A stretch of DNA of 64,000 nt from Costus lasius (GCA_027563935.2 JANVAS020000203.1:9424001-9488000), one strand, 5' to 3'; counted from the first letter of the stretch, positions 46,831 to 57,950 are shown. Numbers and translations: made by a program. The notes: generated from the sequence alone by a model not told the origin.

Positions 46831-46842
46831 TGGTATCAGAGC
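46831..46842 (+). other. Primer binding site of E
   Basis: TGGTATCAGAGC two bases after the LTR end. Confidence 0.92.
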
Positions 46843-48058
46843 ATTGTTTTATGCATGTTTTTTTGATTGCTTGATGCTTTTGTGATCCATGTTTGCGCAA
46901 CATAGATAGATCTATATGTTACATGCGAAAAATTACATGTTGTATATTCATGTTGGCGCATGTATGAAGGTGGCGCATGTTTTATATTGTGGTTGACTAT
47001 TTTTCGTTAAAACAAAATCATCTGCGCGCTTACCATTAGATCTAAGCGGCGCCTACTTATAAACCTTAGACGGGTTATTAGGGTTGAAGTCATCATCTAG
47101 TTAAGATCCAAACAGTCTGATCAGACTATCTGACAGCCTAGATGGGTCGACCAGATGGCACCTGTGCACAAGCACGAGGTGGCTACAGGTCGACTGCAGA
47201 CAGGCGTGTAGCGATGTCTGGTTGAGACAACCTGTGAACGCGCATGAGTTAGGCCCGGGGTCACACCCGCTTGCCAGAACTCATGAGGTCGTTCAGCCCT
47301 TGGCCCATGCATGGTTGACCATTTGGTCGACTCAAGTCAATTAGGACTTGGTGCATGTAAGGGCAGTGGATCTGACTAGGACTGATGAGTGGATCCCTAG
47401 TAATGGACCGTTGTAAGGTAGTAGGGCACATAAGGAAAATAAAATTGATGCCAATGGGGTTTTCAAAAATTTTATTTTCATGTTTGGATCACATGTTGAT
47501 TGTATACATGATGAATGTTTATTTAATCTTATGTGGGCTGCCCGTTTTAATGTGTGCTGTGCTGGGGCCTGTGTGCCTGGTTAATAAATGTAAATTATTT
47601 ACTGTGATCTGCGCATCACATTTTATTTAATTTATAAAGTGTAATTGACCTACGTGTCAATCATGTCTAGATAGATTAAAGTGTAATTTTAATCAGACAT
47701 GAGCACAGAGCACACTTGGCAGAGGCGCATGCAGCAGAGGCTTGACCAGGTGGGAGGTCTAGGGTTCGACTCTAGGACAGGCGCATTTACCTGGTGGGCG
47801 CACCTGAGCTGTAGTGAGCGCTTGGGCCCTGATTTGGGCCGGAAGAATGCAAAAGACCCATGAACAGCTCATGTGAAGACTTAAGTTAAATTAAGGTCTT
47901 ACCTAGGCTTATTGGGCTTTTACCACATAAGATCAGCATGCTTTCTATTTATTGTTTAAATAATTAGAACTGCATGATTTAATCTTCTGCTATCACCATA
48001 GGATTTGCATGATAGTTGAGAAGATAAAAGGACCGTTAAAATCCAACGCTAAAATATC
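46843..48058 (+). other. E leader, upstream part
   Basis: About 1.2 kb of untranslated sequence with no retroelement domain on either strand. Alignable with D's leader only from about 47990 on. Confidence 0.65.
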
Positions 48059-48541
48059 AAGCTCGTAAGCCTTCTGACGCGAAACCTCACTGTTCTGACT
48101 ATCGTTGGGGCCGTGTTGTACCCACTCAGTGGGCACGCCCATCTATCTTCAGACGGTGCGGGATTACACCTGCGTGTTACAGGGAAGGGATTTATCGCTT
48201 CTCGTTGCTCAGCATAGCACGTGGTGGTCCAGGGAGTAGGTTGGGTCAGCTTGACCATGTAGGCTACATATGGCGCATATGTTAGCTATATGGAGGCAGC
48301 CATCTGTGGGGTCAGAGATTGTGTTGTACCAACTCAGTTGGCACAGTCGGCTGGATCGCCCAGATGAAGGGGAATCGCACGGGTTGACGATTGGCTGGGA
48401 TTGCCTACCAGAAATTAGTGCTTGTACTCTCTGTGCAACTTATCTCGCCTGAGCGGGACGCGGAGACCAAGTATGAAATCTGGATCCCATCTCACTAAAA
48501 GAGATTTACTCTTTCGGGCTGTTTTGCTGGATTTTTCAGCC
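48059..48541 (+). promoter_or_regulatory. Leader RNA stem-loop array of element E
   Basis: Hairpins in the same order as in D: (0) AAGCT/AGCCTT with a bulge 48059-48073; (1) CCCAC-TCA-GTGGG 48121-48133, extended by CGTG/CACG with a TTGTA bulge; (2) CCAAC-TCA-GTTGG 48329-48341, extended by TGTG/CACA with the same TTGTA bulge and enclosed by CATCTG/CAGATG (48301-48306/48361-48366); (3) TCTCGC-CTGA-GCGGGA 48443-48458; (4) AAAGAG-ATTTA-CTCTTT 48498-48514; (5) GGCTG/CAGCC 48517-48521/48537-48541. Stems 2, 3, 4 and 5 differ in sequence from D but stay paired. Function in packaging, dimerisation or translation is inferred. Confidence 0.7.
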
Positions 48542-48649
48542 AGATAAAATAGTGAGAAAAGAATCTTCCTTAAGTCCTGGATTGATTCTAACATTGATAA
48601 TGACCTTGCTGTTCTTGCATTGTTGTAGATACCTGCAGCAACGAACACC

Positions 48650-50923
48650 ATGAATTTCAATGTGCGATCCCTACTGGAAAGGGAGAAGTTTGCTGGGCCA
48701 AACTTCTCAGACTGGTACGGACACCTTAAGATTGTTCTTAAGGCTGAGAGGAAACTGTATGTCCTCGAGACGGCTATACCACCTCAACCCGCTCCGAACG
48801 CCGCAAGGGCGGTTCGCGAAGCTTATGAGAAGCATGTCAATGATAGCATTGATGTTGCTTGCCTGATACTTGCGTCTATGACGCCACAGCTGCAGCGTCA
48901 GCATGAGGATCTCTCTGCTATAGAAATTATAGCAAACCTCAAGTTGCTGTATGCTGCACAAGCGAGGACTGAACGCTACAATTTGACTAAACTTTTCTTT
49001 CAGAGCAAACTGGCTGAAGGGAGTCCAGTGGGAGCTCACGTGCTCAAGATGATTGGGCACAAAGAGTCTCTAGAGAAACTGGGACACACCATCAATCAGG
49101 AGCTTGCTGTAGATATTATTTTGCAGTCTCTCCCGGCTTCTTTCGATCCGTTCATCATTAATTTTAATATGAACAAGATCGACTGTACGCCGGCAGAGTT
49201 GCTGAATATGCTCTTGACTACAGAGGAGACTCTAAAGGGAAAGCCTTCATCCTCTGTCTTGATGATTCCTGCAAGGAACAAAAGGAAGGGGAAGAAGGGC
49301 AAAGCCCCTGTCAAGAACTACAACAAGGCTCTGAAGCAAATGGTTAAGCGGTCGAAGGAATACAGTTGTTTCCATTGTGGCCAGCTGGGTCACTGGAAAA
49401 AGGACTGTAAAGCGCTCCAAGGAGATAAGAAGGGAAGCAATTCTTTCGCTTCTGGCTCAGGTATTTTTGTGACTGAGGTCATGTTTTCTTCTTCTATATC
49501 ATGGGTGTTGGACACTGCATGTGGAGTTCACATTTGTTCAAATGTACAGGAACTCAAGAGAAGAAGACAGGTGGGACAGCATGAGGTGGACCTACGAGTT
49601 GGAAACGGGGCACGGGTTGCTGCTGTTACTGTAGGAGTTTATTACATCTCTTTACCATCTGGACTTGTATTAGAACTGGACAATTGTTATTTTGTTCCGA
49701 GTATTACGAAAAATATTATCTCTATTCCTGCTCTTGTCAGGAAAGGATTTTCCTTTGAATGCAATATTTCAAAGTGTGTTATTTCTTATGATAATATTGT
49801 TTATGCTACTGGATCAATTAACAATGGGTTATTCATGTTGGACATGGAATGTTCTATACAGCAAATTGATAATAAGAAAGCCAAGTATGCTGATGACAGC
49901 ACCTTGTTATGGCATAGTCGTTTAGGCCATATAAATAAGAAACGCATTAAGCGGTTGCATGATCATGGACTGCTGGGATCATCCTCTTGTGAGGAGATTG
50001 ATACATGCAAAGCTTGTTTAATGGGCAAAATGACAAAAGCTCCTTTTTCTAATAAAGGTCAAAGGGCTTCAGATTTACTTGACCTTATACACAGTGATGT
50101 GTGTGGGCCATTTAGTAAACATGCCAGAGGTGGCTATCTATACTTCATTACCTTTACTGATGATTTCAGTAGATACGGGTATGTCTATTTAATGAGACAT
50201 AAAAGTGAATCTTTTGACAAGTTCAAAGAGTTCAAGAATGAAGTACAGAATCAGTTAGGCCGAAATATCAAGGCACTTCGCTCAGATCGAGGTGGAGAAT
50301 ACTTGAGTCATGAGTTTACTGACTATCTGAAGGAGTGTGGGATTATCTCACAGTTCACTCCGCCAGGAACACCGCAATGGAATGGTGTGTCCGAAAGGAG
50401 GAACAGAACCTTATTGGATATGGTTCGTTCTATGATGAGTCAGGCTACTTTACCTTACTCCTTTTGGGGATTTGCACTGGAGACAGCTGCAAAGGTACTA
50501 AACCGAGTGCCATCCAAGGCAGTTTCAAAGACTCCATATGAGTTATGGTATGGGAAACAGCCGAGCTTGACATTTATTAAGATCTGGGGTTGCGAGGCTT
50601 ATGTCAAAAAGCTCGCCTCTGGGAAACTGGAGAGCAGATCTGAGAAATGTATCTTTGTCAGTTACCCTAAAGAAACAAAGGGTTATTATTTCTACGATCC
50701 CAAAGAGAACAAAGTGTTTGTTGCTCGAACGGCTATTTTTCTTGAGAAGGAGTTTCTTCTGCAAGAGGCCAGTGGGAGAGAAATAAAGCTGGATGAGAAT
50801 CCAGAGGAAGGACAAAGTAGTCAAGCACAGTTGGATGAGCCTGAGCCAGTGAAACAGGTTACTGAACAACCTGAGGCTCAGATATCACGGGAACCGCGTA
50901 GATCGGGAAGGATCCGTCGATAG
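48650..50923 (+). CDS. E Gag-protease-integrase, ends at premature TAG
   Basis: 757 codons from ATG 48650; codons just upstream are open but contain no ATG. Gag ~1-235 (NFSDWYGHLKIVLKAERKLYVLE; FDPFIINFNMN). CCHC knuckle CFHCGQLGHWKKDC at 240-253. Protease active site WVLDTACG at ~286-292, with Ala290 where Gly is standard. Integrase zinc domain (WHSRLGH at 421-427, CKAC at 453-456) and catalytic Asp483, Asp546, Glu582 with the standard 35-residue D-E gap. The TAG at 50921-50923 lies in the integrase-RT linker (GRIRR..PE), where body C has CAG. Without it the frame would continue into RT. It codes for the particle, the maturation enzyme and the integration enzyme of the element. Confidence 0.92.
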   Translation: MNFNVRSLLEREKFAGPNFSDWYGHLKIVLKAERKLYVLETAIPPQPAPNAARAVREAYEKHVNDSIDVACLILASMTPQLQRQHEDLSAIEIIANLKLLYAAQARTERYNLTKLFFQSKLAEGSPVGAHVLKMIGHKESLEKLGHTINQELAVDIILQSLPASFDPFIINFNMNKIDCTPAELLNMLLTTEETLKGKPSSSVLMIPARNKRKGKKGKAPVKNYNKALKQMVKRSKEYSCFHCGQLGHWKKDCKALQGDKKGSNSFASGSGIFVTEVMFSSSISWVLDTACGVHICSNVQELKRRRQVGQHEVDLRVGNGARVAAVTVGVYYISLPSGLVLELDNCYFVPSITKNIISIPALVRKGFSFECNISKCVISYDNIVYATGSINNGLFMLDMECSIQQIDNKKAKYADDSTLLWHSRLGHINKKRIKRLHDHGLLGSSSCEEIDTCKACLMGKMTKAPFSNKGQRASDLLDLIHSDVCGPFSKHARGGYLYFITFTDDFSRYGYVYLMRHKSESFDKFKEFKNEVQNQLGRNIKALRSDRGGEYLSHEFTDYLKECGIISQFTPPGTPQWNGVSERRNRTLLDMVRSMMSQATLPYSFWGFALETAAKVLNRVPSKAVSKTPYELWYGKQPSLTFIKIWGCEAYVKKLASGKLESRSEKCIFVSYPKETKGYYFYDPKENKVFVARTAIFLEKEFLLQEASGREIKLDENPEEGQSSQAQLDEPEPVKQVTEQPEAQISREPRRSGRIRR

Positions 50924-52537
50924 CCTGAGTGCTATGACGGAGTCTACATCATTGATCATGATGAACCCCTCACTTATGCGGATGCGGTCAGTGGACCGGA
51001 CTCAGCAAGATGGCTTGAAGCTATGCGCGCCGAGATGGACTCCATGTCTGATAACCAAGTTTGGGATTTGGTTGATCCGCCTCCGGGAGTAATCCCTATA
51101 GGCTGTAAGTGGATCTTCAAGAAGAAGATTGACATGGATGGTAACGTGGTTACCTATAAAGGCAGGCTAGTTGTGAAAGGTTTCAAACAAATCTACAGGA
51201 TAGATTATGATGAAACTTTCTCTCCTGTAGCTATGTTCAAGTCTATTCGGATTATTCTTGCGATAGCAGCATATTATAATTATGAGATCTGGCAGATGGA
51301 TGTGAAGACCACTTTCCTTAATGGAAAACTGGATGAGGATGTGTATATGACACAACCTGAAGGTTTCACAAATCCATCAGATCGTGATAAAATATGCAAA
51401 TTAAAGAAGTCCATTTATGGACTTAAACAAGCATCAAGAAGCTGGAATATTTGTTTTGATGAATCAATCAGTGAATTTGGTTTCATCAAGAATGAAGATG
51501 ACCCGTGTGTATATAAGAGGTTTAGTGGGAGCGTAATTACATTCCTAGTCCTCTACGTCGATGACATCTTGATCATTAGAAACGACATTCCTGAACTGCA
51601 TGCTGTCAAGGCATGGTTAAGAAAATGTTTCCAGATGAAAGATTTAGGAGAAGCAGCCTATGTATTAGGTGTGAAGATCTACAGGGATAGATCTAAGAGG
51701 CTTCTCGGGCTGTGCCAGAGTACTTACATCGATAAAGTCCTGGAGAGATTCCATTTAGAGAATTCTAAAAGTGGATATCTTCCAGTCAGACATGGTCTGA
51801 ATCTTTCAAAGAGTCAGTGTCCACAAACACAGACTGAGAAAGATGAAATGGACAATACGCCTTATGCTTCGGCTATTGGGTCCATTATGTATGCGATGTT
51901 GTGTACTCGCCCAGACGTTGCTTACGGGTTAAGCGTGACCAGTCGATTCCAAAGTAGTCCAGGTAAGGCACACTGGATTGCAGTCAAAAACATTTTAAAA
52001 TATCTGCGGAGGACCAAAGATATGTTCTTGGTGTATGGTGGTCAGGAAGAACTCAGTATTGAAGGATATACTGACGCTTCGTTCCAATCTGACCAGGATG
52101 ATTTCCGATCGCAATCAGGCTATGTTTTTAGCTTGAATGGAGGAGCAGTGGTGTGGAAAAGTTTCAAACAGTCTATTGTTGCTGATTCCACAACAGAAGC
52201 CGAGTATGTTGCAGCCTCAGAAGCATCCAAGGAGGCAGTGTGGATTCGTAAGTTCGTTCAGGAACTTGGTGTTGTTCCTTCGAGTGCTGATCCATTGGTT
52301 ATCTTCTGTGATAACACTGGAGCAATCGCACAAGCAAAGGAACCACGGTCGCACCAGAAGTCCAAGCACATACAGAGAAGGTTTCATTTGATCCGAGAGA
52401 TCATTGATCGAGGTGAGATCAAAGTCTGCAAGGTTCATACAGATGACAATCTGGCTGACCCGCTTACAAAGCCTCTGGCGCAGCAGAAGCATGAGAAGCA
52501 CTGTAATAATATGGGTTTGAGATTTCTCAACCATTAG
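50924..52537 (+). pseudogene. E reverse transcriptase and RNase H, downstream of the stop
   Basis: Same frame as the upstream part, 538 codons with no further stop; the first ATG is at 51023. RT: GCKWIFKKKIDMDG, DYDETFSPVAMF, QMDVKTTFLNG, catalytic YVDDILII near 51559, then PYASAIGSIMYAMLCTRPDVAYG. RNase H: GYTDASFQSD, STTEAEYVAASEASKEA, CDNTGAIAQAKEPRSHQKSKHI. Ends GLRFLNH. Only readthrough of the single TAG would link it to gag; expression as a separate protein is unlikely. Confidence 0.9.
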
Positions 52538-52540
52538 ATT

Positions 52541-52557
52541 AAGTGCAAGTGGGAGAT
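52541..52557 (+). other. Polypurine tract of E
   Basis: AAGTGCAAGTGGGAGAT adjoining the 3' LTR. Confidence 0.8.
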
Positions 52558-54227
52558 TGTTGGGGTATGCCCTTAAGGCTAATGTTTGAGGCCTTGGGGA
52601 TTATATCAGTATCATGTATAAACTCTATGTTTATAAAGGCAATGGTTGTTATTCAGGTTGTTATATTATCTGCTGCAATACATATACTTCTGAATAATGT
52701 CTCAATGCTGTTCAGCTTGGCTGACATGCACTTTTGTCCTTAGTCGAGATATCTTGGTAAACATGAGACAGCCTTGATATGATTGAGACTAATATGTGTT
52801 CTAATCTTATAGGATGCTTCGAGCATGGAATAAGATGTAGACTCATGGGTACATTGGATGTACTGGACAGACCCTACTAGGATATTCAATTGCTTGTCAC
52901 AATGTGAATAATCCTTGTATGCAAACAAGTGGCATACTTCCTCTGACTTGAGATCACTTGTGTTTCTAAATGATGATTGGCATTGTTTTGAGGTAGTTCA
53001 ATATCATTTGAAACATAATGGTTATAGACTATCTTGGATGATGAGCATGAGTCATGTTAGGGTGCTAGTGATAGATATAGGATTGCCGTCTCCTAGTTCG
53101 GAGTGTGATGTTCTATAGGGCCCCCCTGGATGAGATGATTGAGAAAGTGTATGGCCATACCTAGGTGACTATGTTCATCTGATCTAATCATTCTCATCAT
53201 ATTGGAGCTACAGGCTTGACTCGCTTGTCCAATAAGAACATCCAGTGGCAAAGGAAACATGTATGCCTAGTGAAGTGGATTCACACTTGTGCTGTGGTTT
53301 GGGTGTAGTCTTGGAAGACTCTTTCCTTTATATCGGGAGACAGTGATGTGTTGCTAGATACCCCTCACTGATCGTGATAACGTAAGTTATCGTTACCGAC
53401 ATTTAAAGGAAACCCTTAGGGTCACACAATTTGATGATATGGCTTACTTAAGTCAGATCGTGTGGACTGAATTGTTTGGGTTCAGTTTAAAGGGATTTAA
53501 ACTCTAATTGTAAGTGAGATCTGGTCTGATCATGTTTGATTGATTAGGGCTTGAGATCGGTAAGCTTTGATCGAGAGAATGGATGCTAGATCAGTGAGAT
53601 CAGGAGCATCAAGAGATGAACGGTTAGATCTGGAGCCTTAGGGTTTATTGTAATCTAGACCAAATTGCTTGGGTTAATTGGTCTTTGAACCAGACCAAAT
53701 TGAACCGGCTCATCAAGTGAGCGCATGGTTCAAGAGGAGAGGAATTTGCGATTGGGGTAAACCCATGGTCGCATCACAAGTTGAGATTTTTCTATTTTTA
53801 GAAAACATGTCTCTAAACGTGGGCACGCCTCACGTTCTCTCTTTCACGCCTCTTGTCTCCTCTTTGGCTTTGTCTCTACACACATTCTCGAGAGGAGAAG
53901 TTGAGACGACAAGGGAGAGTTTTCGCCAAGCAAAGTTGTCTTCTCTTCCCTTCCATACGACAAGGACCCTTGGAGAACCTTGCTAGCACAAGGATCAACA
54001 AGGAGTAGGCGACATCACCTTGTGTGCGCACCATTTGGAGGAGAAGCATTCGACTCTCTTCTTCCTAGACGCCATCCAAGAAATGGCATTGGTAAGAATC
54101 GATCCTCATGTATATGAAAATTTAAAGTTGATCATACTACATGCATCGATCTAGAAACCTATTCCGCTGCGTTAAATCCTCTACATGCGCCTATTAGGGT
54201 TTCGCCCCCCTTGTTAGGGGACTTTCA
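52558..54227 (+). repeat. E 3' LTR
   Basis: 1670 bp, uninterrupted TGTTGGGG...GACTTTCA. It serves as the reference for LTR1-3 of the same family. Confidence 0.94.
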
Positions 54228-54232
54228 AGGAA
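54228..54232. repeat. Target site duplication of Copia E, right copy
   Basis: AGGAA after GACTTTCA, partner of 23515-23519. Confidence 0.93.
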
Positions 54233-55010
54233 TCCATACCGAAATGGGTCATTACCCCAAGCAGGAGGTGGTGGTGGTACTGAGGTCTCTGGTGCATGAG
54301 TGGCATAAGAAACGCAGCTCGGGGATAGCTTCTAATTTTCTTGATTTTGCACTGTAGTCCTCCCTGACTTTGGCAATGGCAAAGTGGGAAGCCCAGGCTA
54401 AAGAATCAAGCAATATGTATCTCCATCTCGGACAATCATCTTCATGGCAATGCAGGATTCAATGTCAATCCCTGCATTACCCCTGACAACCTCAATACCA
54501 TAGGGCTCAATCCCCAAACGTAGTGCTATGGGAGTAAGAAATCCTCCTATCACTATTGTGCCCTTTTTAGCTCTAGCCACTTTATCCAAATATTTCATAA
54601 AGAAGAAAGCCGCATCCACATGATATCCATAAAGCATGCACCAAAGGAAGAATAACTCAGTATGTCGGACCATACCATTGCTATCTCTGCACCCGAAAAT
54701 GGTATGTGCTAAGACTCGGTGGGCATATTTGACACACGGGTTGGAGATGTTTGTGGCCCTTGCTGATGAAGGTGAAAATCTAGTCTTTACTGTGATCTGA
54801 TTCCAAAAAACATTACGAATAAATCCAATAGGTGGCTCAGTGCGCTCTTTTTCTGGAAGATGAAAGATACGGCGAATATCCTAAAGTGTGAGCTTCCTAT
54901 CTTCGTTAGCCATCCGGAATCTAATTTCTCCTATAGATAAACGATCATAGTACTGATGTAGGATGAAAATCCTAGCCCAGAATCTTCCTTAGGTAAGTAG
55001 CTCTCAATGA
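54233..55010 (-). pseudogene. Retroelement ORF1-like pseudogene, 5' part
   Basis: The minus strand reads, from ~54970 leftwards, ILHQYYDRLSIGEIRFR, NEDRKLTL, a TAG near 54882, DIRRIFHLPEKERTEPP, FIRNVFWNQITVKTRF, NPCVKYAHRVLAHTIFG, then HTELFFLWCMLYGYHVDAAF and GTIVIGGFLTPIALRLGIE. This pattern resembles the ORF1-like proteins of plant Gypsy elements (Athila ORF1 / plant transposon protein type), from memory of the family. A frameshift is likely near 54990. The 91-codon ORF at 54398-54673 is only its middle. After 54300 the frame is proline-rich and continues across Copia E at 23514. Confidence 0.55.
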
Positions 55011-55998
55011 AACAAGAAACAAGGATTTCAAGACAATGGAAACAAGCGGACAATTTAAATGAGCTAAGGTGGAAGGAAGGCACCTGAGGCTCCCCTTAAG
55101 GAAGGGGGCTGGATCCCTTTGGGGCCGAATCCCTTTGATCCCGCTCAGCTAGCTTGGTTGCGTCCCAGCAGGAGATCTGACTTCCTCCTCAAGCTTTCGA
55201 TGAGGTCTTCCACCAACAATGAGATGCTGGAAAGAGAGAAACGTGATAGTGGGAGAGGGGCCGTCCGGTGCATCCTCAAGACACCAAGGTGGAGGGGCCA
55301 AAGGCACACCCTCAAGGAGCACAAGGGGCCAAAGACTCACCCTCACGGAACACAAGAGGCCAAAGAGCTCTCCCTCAAGGAACGCAGTGCATGGCTAACA
55401 CAAGATTTTCATTCAAAATGGCATTAACTTGTGCAAGTGACAAAATACATCGGCTTTAAACCATGCTCCAACGTTTACATTTGCAATACTCTCGGCATTC
55501 CCTGTTTGCTACAGATTTAGTCTTCAACAGTAACAAAGCTGAACTGGCGATATCTTAGCATGGGTTTGATGTGTTACTAGTCGTTGATGGTTTGTAGCCG
55601 GCTGCTTGATTTCATTTGATGATGGCTGGCTAGATTAGATATATGGCTGGTGCTGCCCTCTTGCTTGAAATAAGATGGACTGGTACTTCTTAGCTTATTT
55701 GTTTTATGATGGCTGGCTGAAGTAGAAATATAGCTGGTCTTGACCTCTTGCATGAAATTGTTGACCCTTTGATTGATATTGACCTTGTAAGTGGGAATAG
55801 CAAGGATGTGAGAATGCCTTGAGGATTGTGGAGCTTTGGTGCCATGTAAGTGCTAGTACAGGGGTTGTTTACAAAGCCTACAATATCCTACTACATCAAC
55901 TACAAAATAAAACAAAAACTTCAAAATAAACCCTAGGCTAAATCCTAGCTACAACCATAACAACAAGTGCTGAAAGTAAGATAATGTTGCCACATACA
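55011..55998. other. Unassigned, with short repeats
   Basis: No protein-like frame. At about 55290-55385 three degenerate ~32-36-bp units (GGGCCAAAG..CACCCTCAAGGA.CACAAG) lie in tandem. A ~52-bp segment TGATGGCTGGCT...CTTGAAAT at 55619 recurs at 55707. Probably eroded retroelement sequence between the ORF1-like and the gag-PR pseudogenes. Confidence 0.45.
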
Positions 55999-56034
55999 GG
56001 CTCCCAAGTCACATAAGGCTCCCAAGTCACATAA
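55999..56034 (-). repeat. 18-bp duplication at the protease active site
   Basis: Two perfect copies (55999-56016, 56017-56034) of a unit that on the minus strand encodes Leu-Cys-Asp-Leu-Gly-Ala. The catalytic Asp-Leu-Gly is therefore doubled in frame. Confidence 0.9.
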
Positions 56035-57900
56035 GGCTCAGTCGAAAGCTACACTTCCAATCAAACAAGGAATAGAGAAACTACCTGGATCCTTTAATTT
56101 CGGTGGTAATTTGTTTTGAATAAGAGCATTGCATTTATCAGTTAGTGTCACAGTACCATAGTCCTCTATTTTTCTTTTATTGGATAAAATCTCTTTCAAA
56201 AATTTTGCATATGAAGGCATTTGAGATAAGGCATCAGTAAATGGAATATTAATATACAATTTTTTCGAAACATCTAAAAATTTCCCAAACCACCTATCTA
56301 ACTTGGCTTGCACAATCCTTTGGGGAAAAGGAATAGGTGGCCTATATGGTGGTGGTGAACTAGGTCTAGGAATATCAACTTTACAAGGCAAATCACCATT
56401 CTGTGAAGGCTCATCCTCCTTAGAAGTTGGTGAGCTAGGATGGGACTGCACATGTGCAGGTGGTGATTCCAAAACTGGTTCACTGCTAGGTTCAATATTA
56501 GGCTCTTCCTCATCATGATCTAGTGATCCCTTGGGGTCCTCTAACTGTTTTCCACTCCTAGTTGTGATGGCATTACAATTTTCCCTAGGGTTAGGTTCAG
56601 GTTTGGCAGGTAATTTCCCTGGGGGTCTATAAGTTGTACTAGCCTGTTGTGCTATTTGTGTCTCTAAAATCTTATTGTGAGCAATAACACCATCTAACCT
56701 AGAGTTAATTTGCTTAAGACTCTCTGAAACTTCCTCATTTTATCTCATCTAAGCACTCATGAAATCTTGAAACATGTCCTCTAAACTAGATTTTTGGGGT
56801 AGACTCAGATTTTGTTACCTCTGTTGATACCCTCTATTTTCACTCTATCCACTAGCATGATTGTTACTCTTTCAAGACAAATTAGGATGGTTCCTCCAAC
56901 CAAGGTTGCAGGTATTAGAGTAAGGGTAATTACTTCTACCTTGATTGTAACCTCCTACTGCATTAACTTGCTCACTACTCTAATCAACGATAACCTTACA
57001 TTCTTCAGCGTAGTGCCCATGGTTTCCACATACATCACAAGTAATAGAAGAAATAGCAGCAGTTTGCATCTAAAAGGAATCAAAATGGTTACAAAAAGAA
57101 TCTACCTTTTCTACTAGAGATCACCAACCATCACCATCATTCTTACCATGAGGAGGACGATACAGCACTCCTCTCTCAACAATCCACTGTTTGTGATTTA
57201 GCGCCATCTATTCAATCAACGCGTAGGCATCTTCAACGGTCTTCTTCATTAGTGCTCCTCCTACAGCAGCATCAATAGTTAGACGGGTACTATAAAGTAA
57301 ACCATTATAAAAAGTTTGAATTAAAACCCAATCTTCTAATCCATGGTGAGGGCACTTCCGTTGTAACTCATTGAAATGCTCTCATGCCTCATTGAGTGAT
57401 TCACCATCCCTCTGTGCAAAGTCCGTGATCTGATTTCTCAACTAAATCATCTTAGAAAGCCTTAGACAGTTTTTCCCAAGTGGTGAATGTTCCAGTCGGA
57501 TGAGAATGTAGCCATGCTTTTGCTCGGTCCCTGAGGGAAAAAGGAAATAATCTTAGCTTTAAAGCATCATCAGATACACCATTAATTTTTATAGTATCAC
57601 AAAATTCAAGAAAAAGTGATAAGTGTTGATTAGGATCTTCCAGACGAGATCCTCCAAATTGATTTTGTTGGATCATTGACAGGAAAGCTGGTTTAATCTC
57701 AAAATTGTTTGCATCAATTGTAGGCCTAGTTATATTGAAACGAATTCCCTGTGTATTTGGGGCTACATAATCTCTAAGTATTCTTCTTCTAGCATGATTG
57801 ATTCTTCTTCTCTCTCCTCTGCAAACCTAAGGTTCATGTGCAATCTAAGAGTTTTGTTAATTTCATGATCAAAAGGAACTAATGGTCCTGAACTAATGGA
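55999..57900 (-). pseudogene. Athila/Tat-like Gypsy gag and protease start, degenerate
   Basis: Reading leftwards: NNFEIKPAFLSMIQQNQFGGS and DDALKLRLFPFSLRDRAKAWLHS (gag, 57720-57452); zinc knuckle CDVCGNHGHYAEEC (57037-56998); LETQIAQQAS and NPRENCNAITTRSGKQ (56700-56550); PFPQRIVQAKLDRWFGKFLDVSKKLYINIPF and LPPKLKDPGSFSIPCLIG (56340-56060), which leads into the protease. Stops interrupt it at many points, several at Trp positions. At the protease active site an 18-bp unit encoding ALCDLG is duplicated and a TGA precedes it. RT and integrase are not found to the left. Confidence 0.8.
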
Positions 57901-57950
57901 AGAGTAAAAGTTAATAAACAGGGTTGTAATGAAAATTATAGCCCATAATT

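Larger units (their letters stand above)
23520..54227 (+). mobile_element. Copia element E, complete, split by nested Gypsy elements
   Basis: A full element of about 9.07 kb once the Gypsy nest is removed. It has LTRs of 1670 bp each (134 + 1536 for the split left one), a PBS, a structured leader, a 1295-codon gag-pol frame with one stop, a polypurine tract and an AGGAA target duplication. By eye the two LTRs differ at about ten sites, so E inserted recently but before H and G. Confidence 0.93.

Noticed and set aside
54398..54673. 91-codon ORF as an independent small gene
   Set aside because: The frame continues upstream with family-like residues to a stop near 54882, so it is part of the broken ORF1-like gene.
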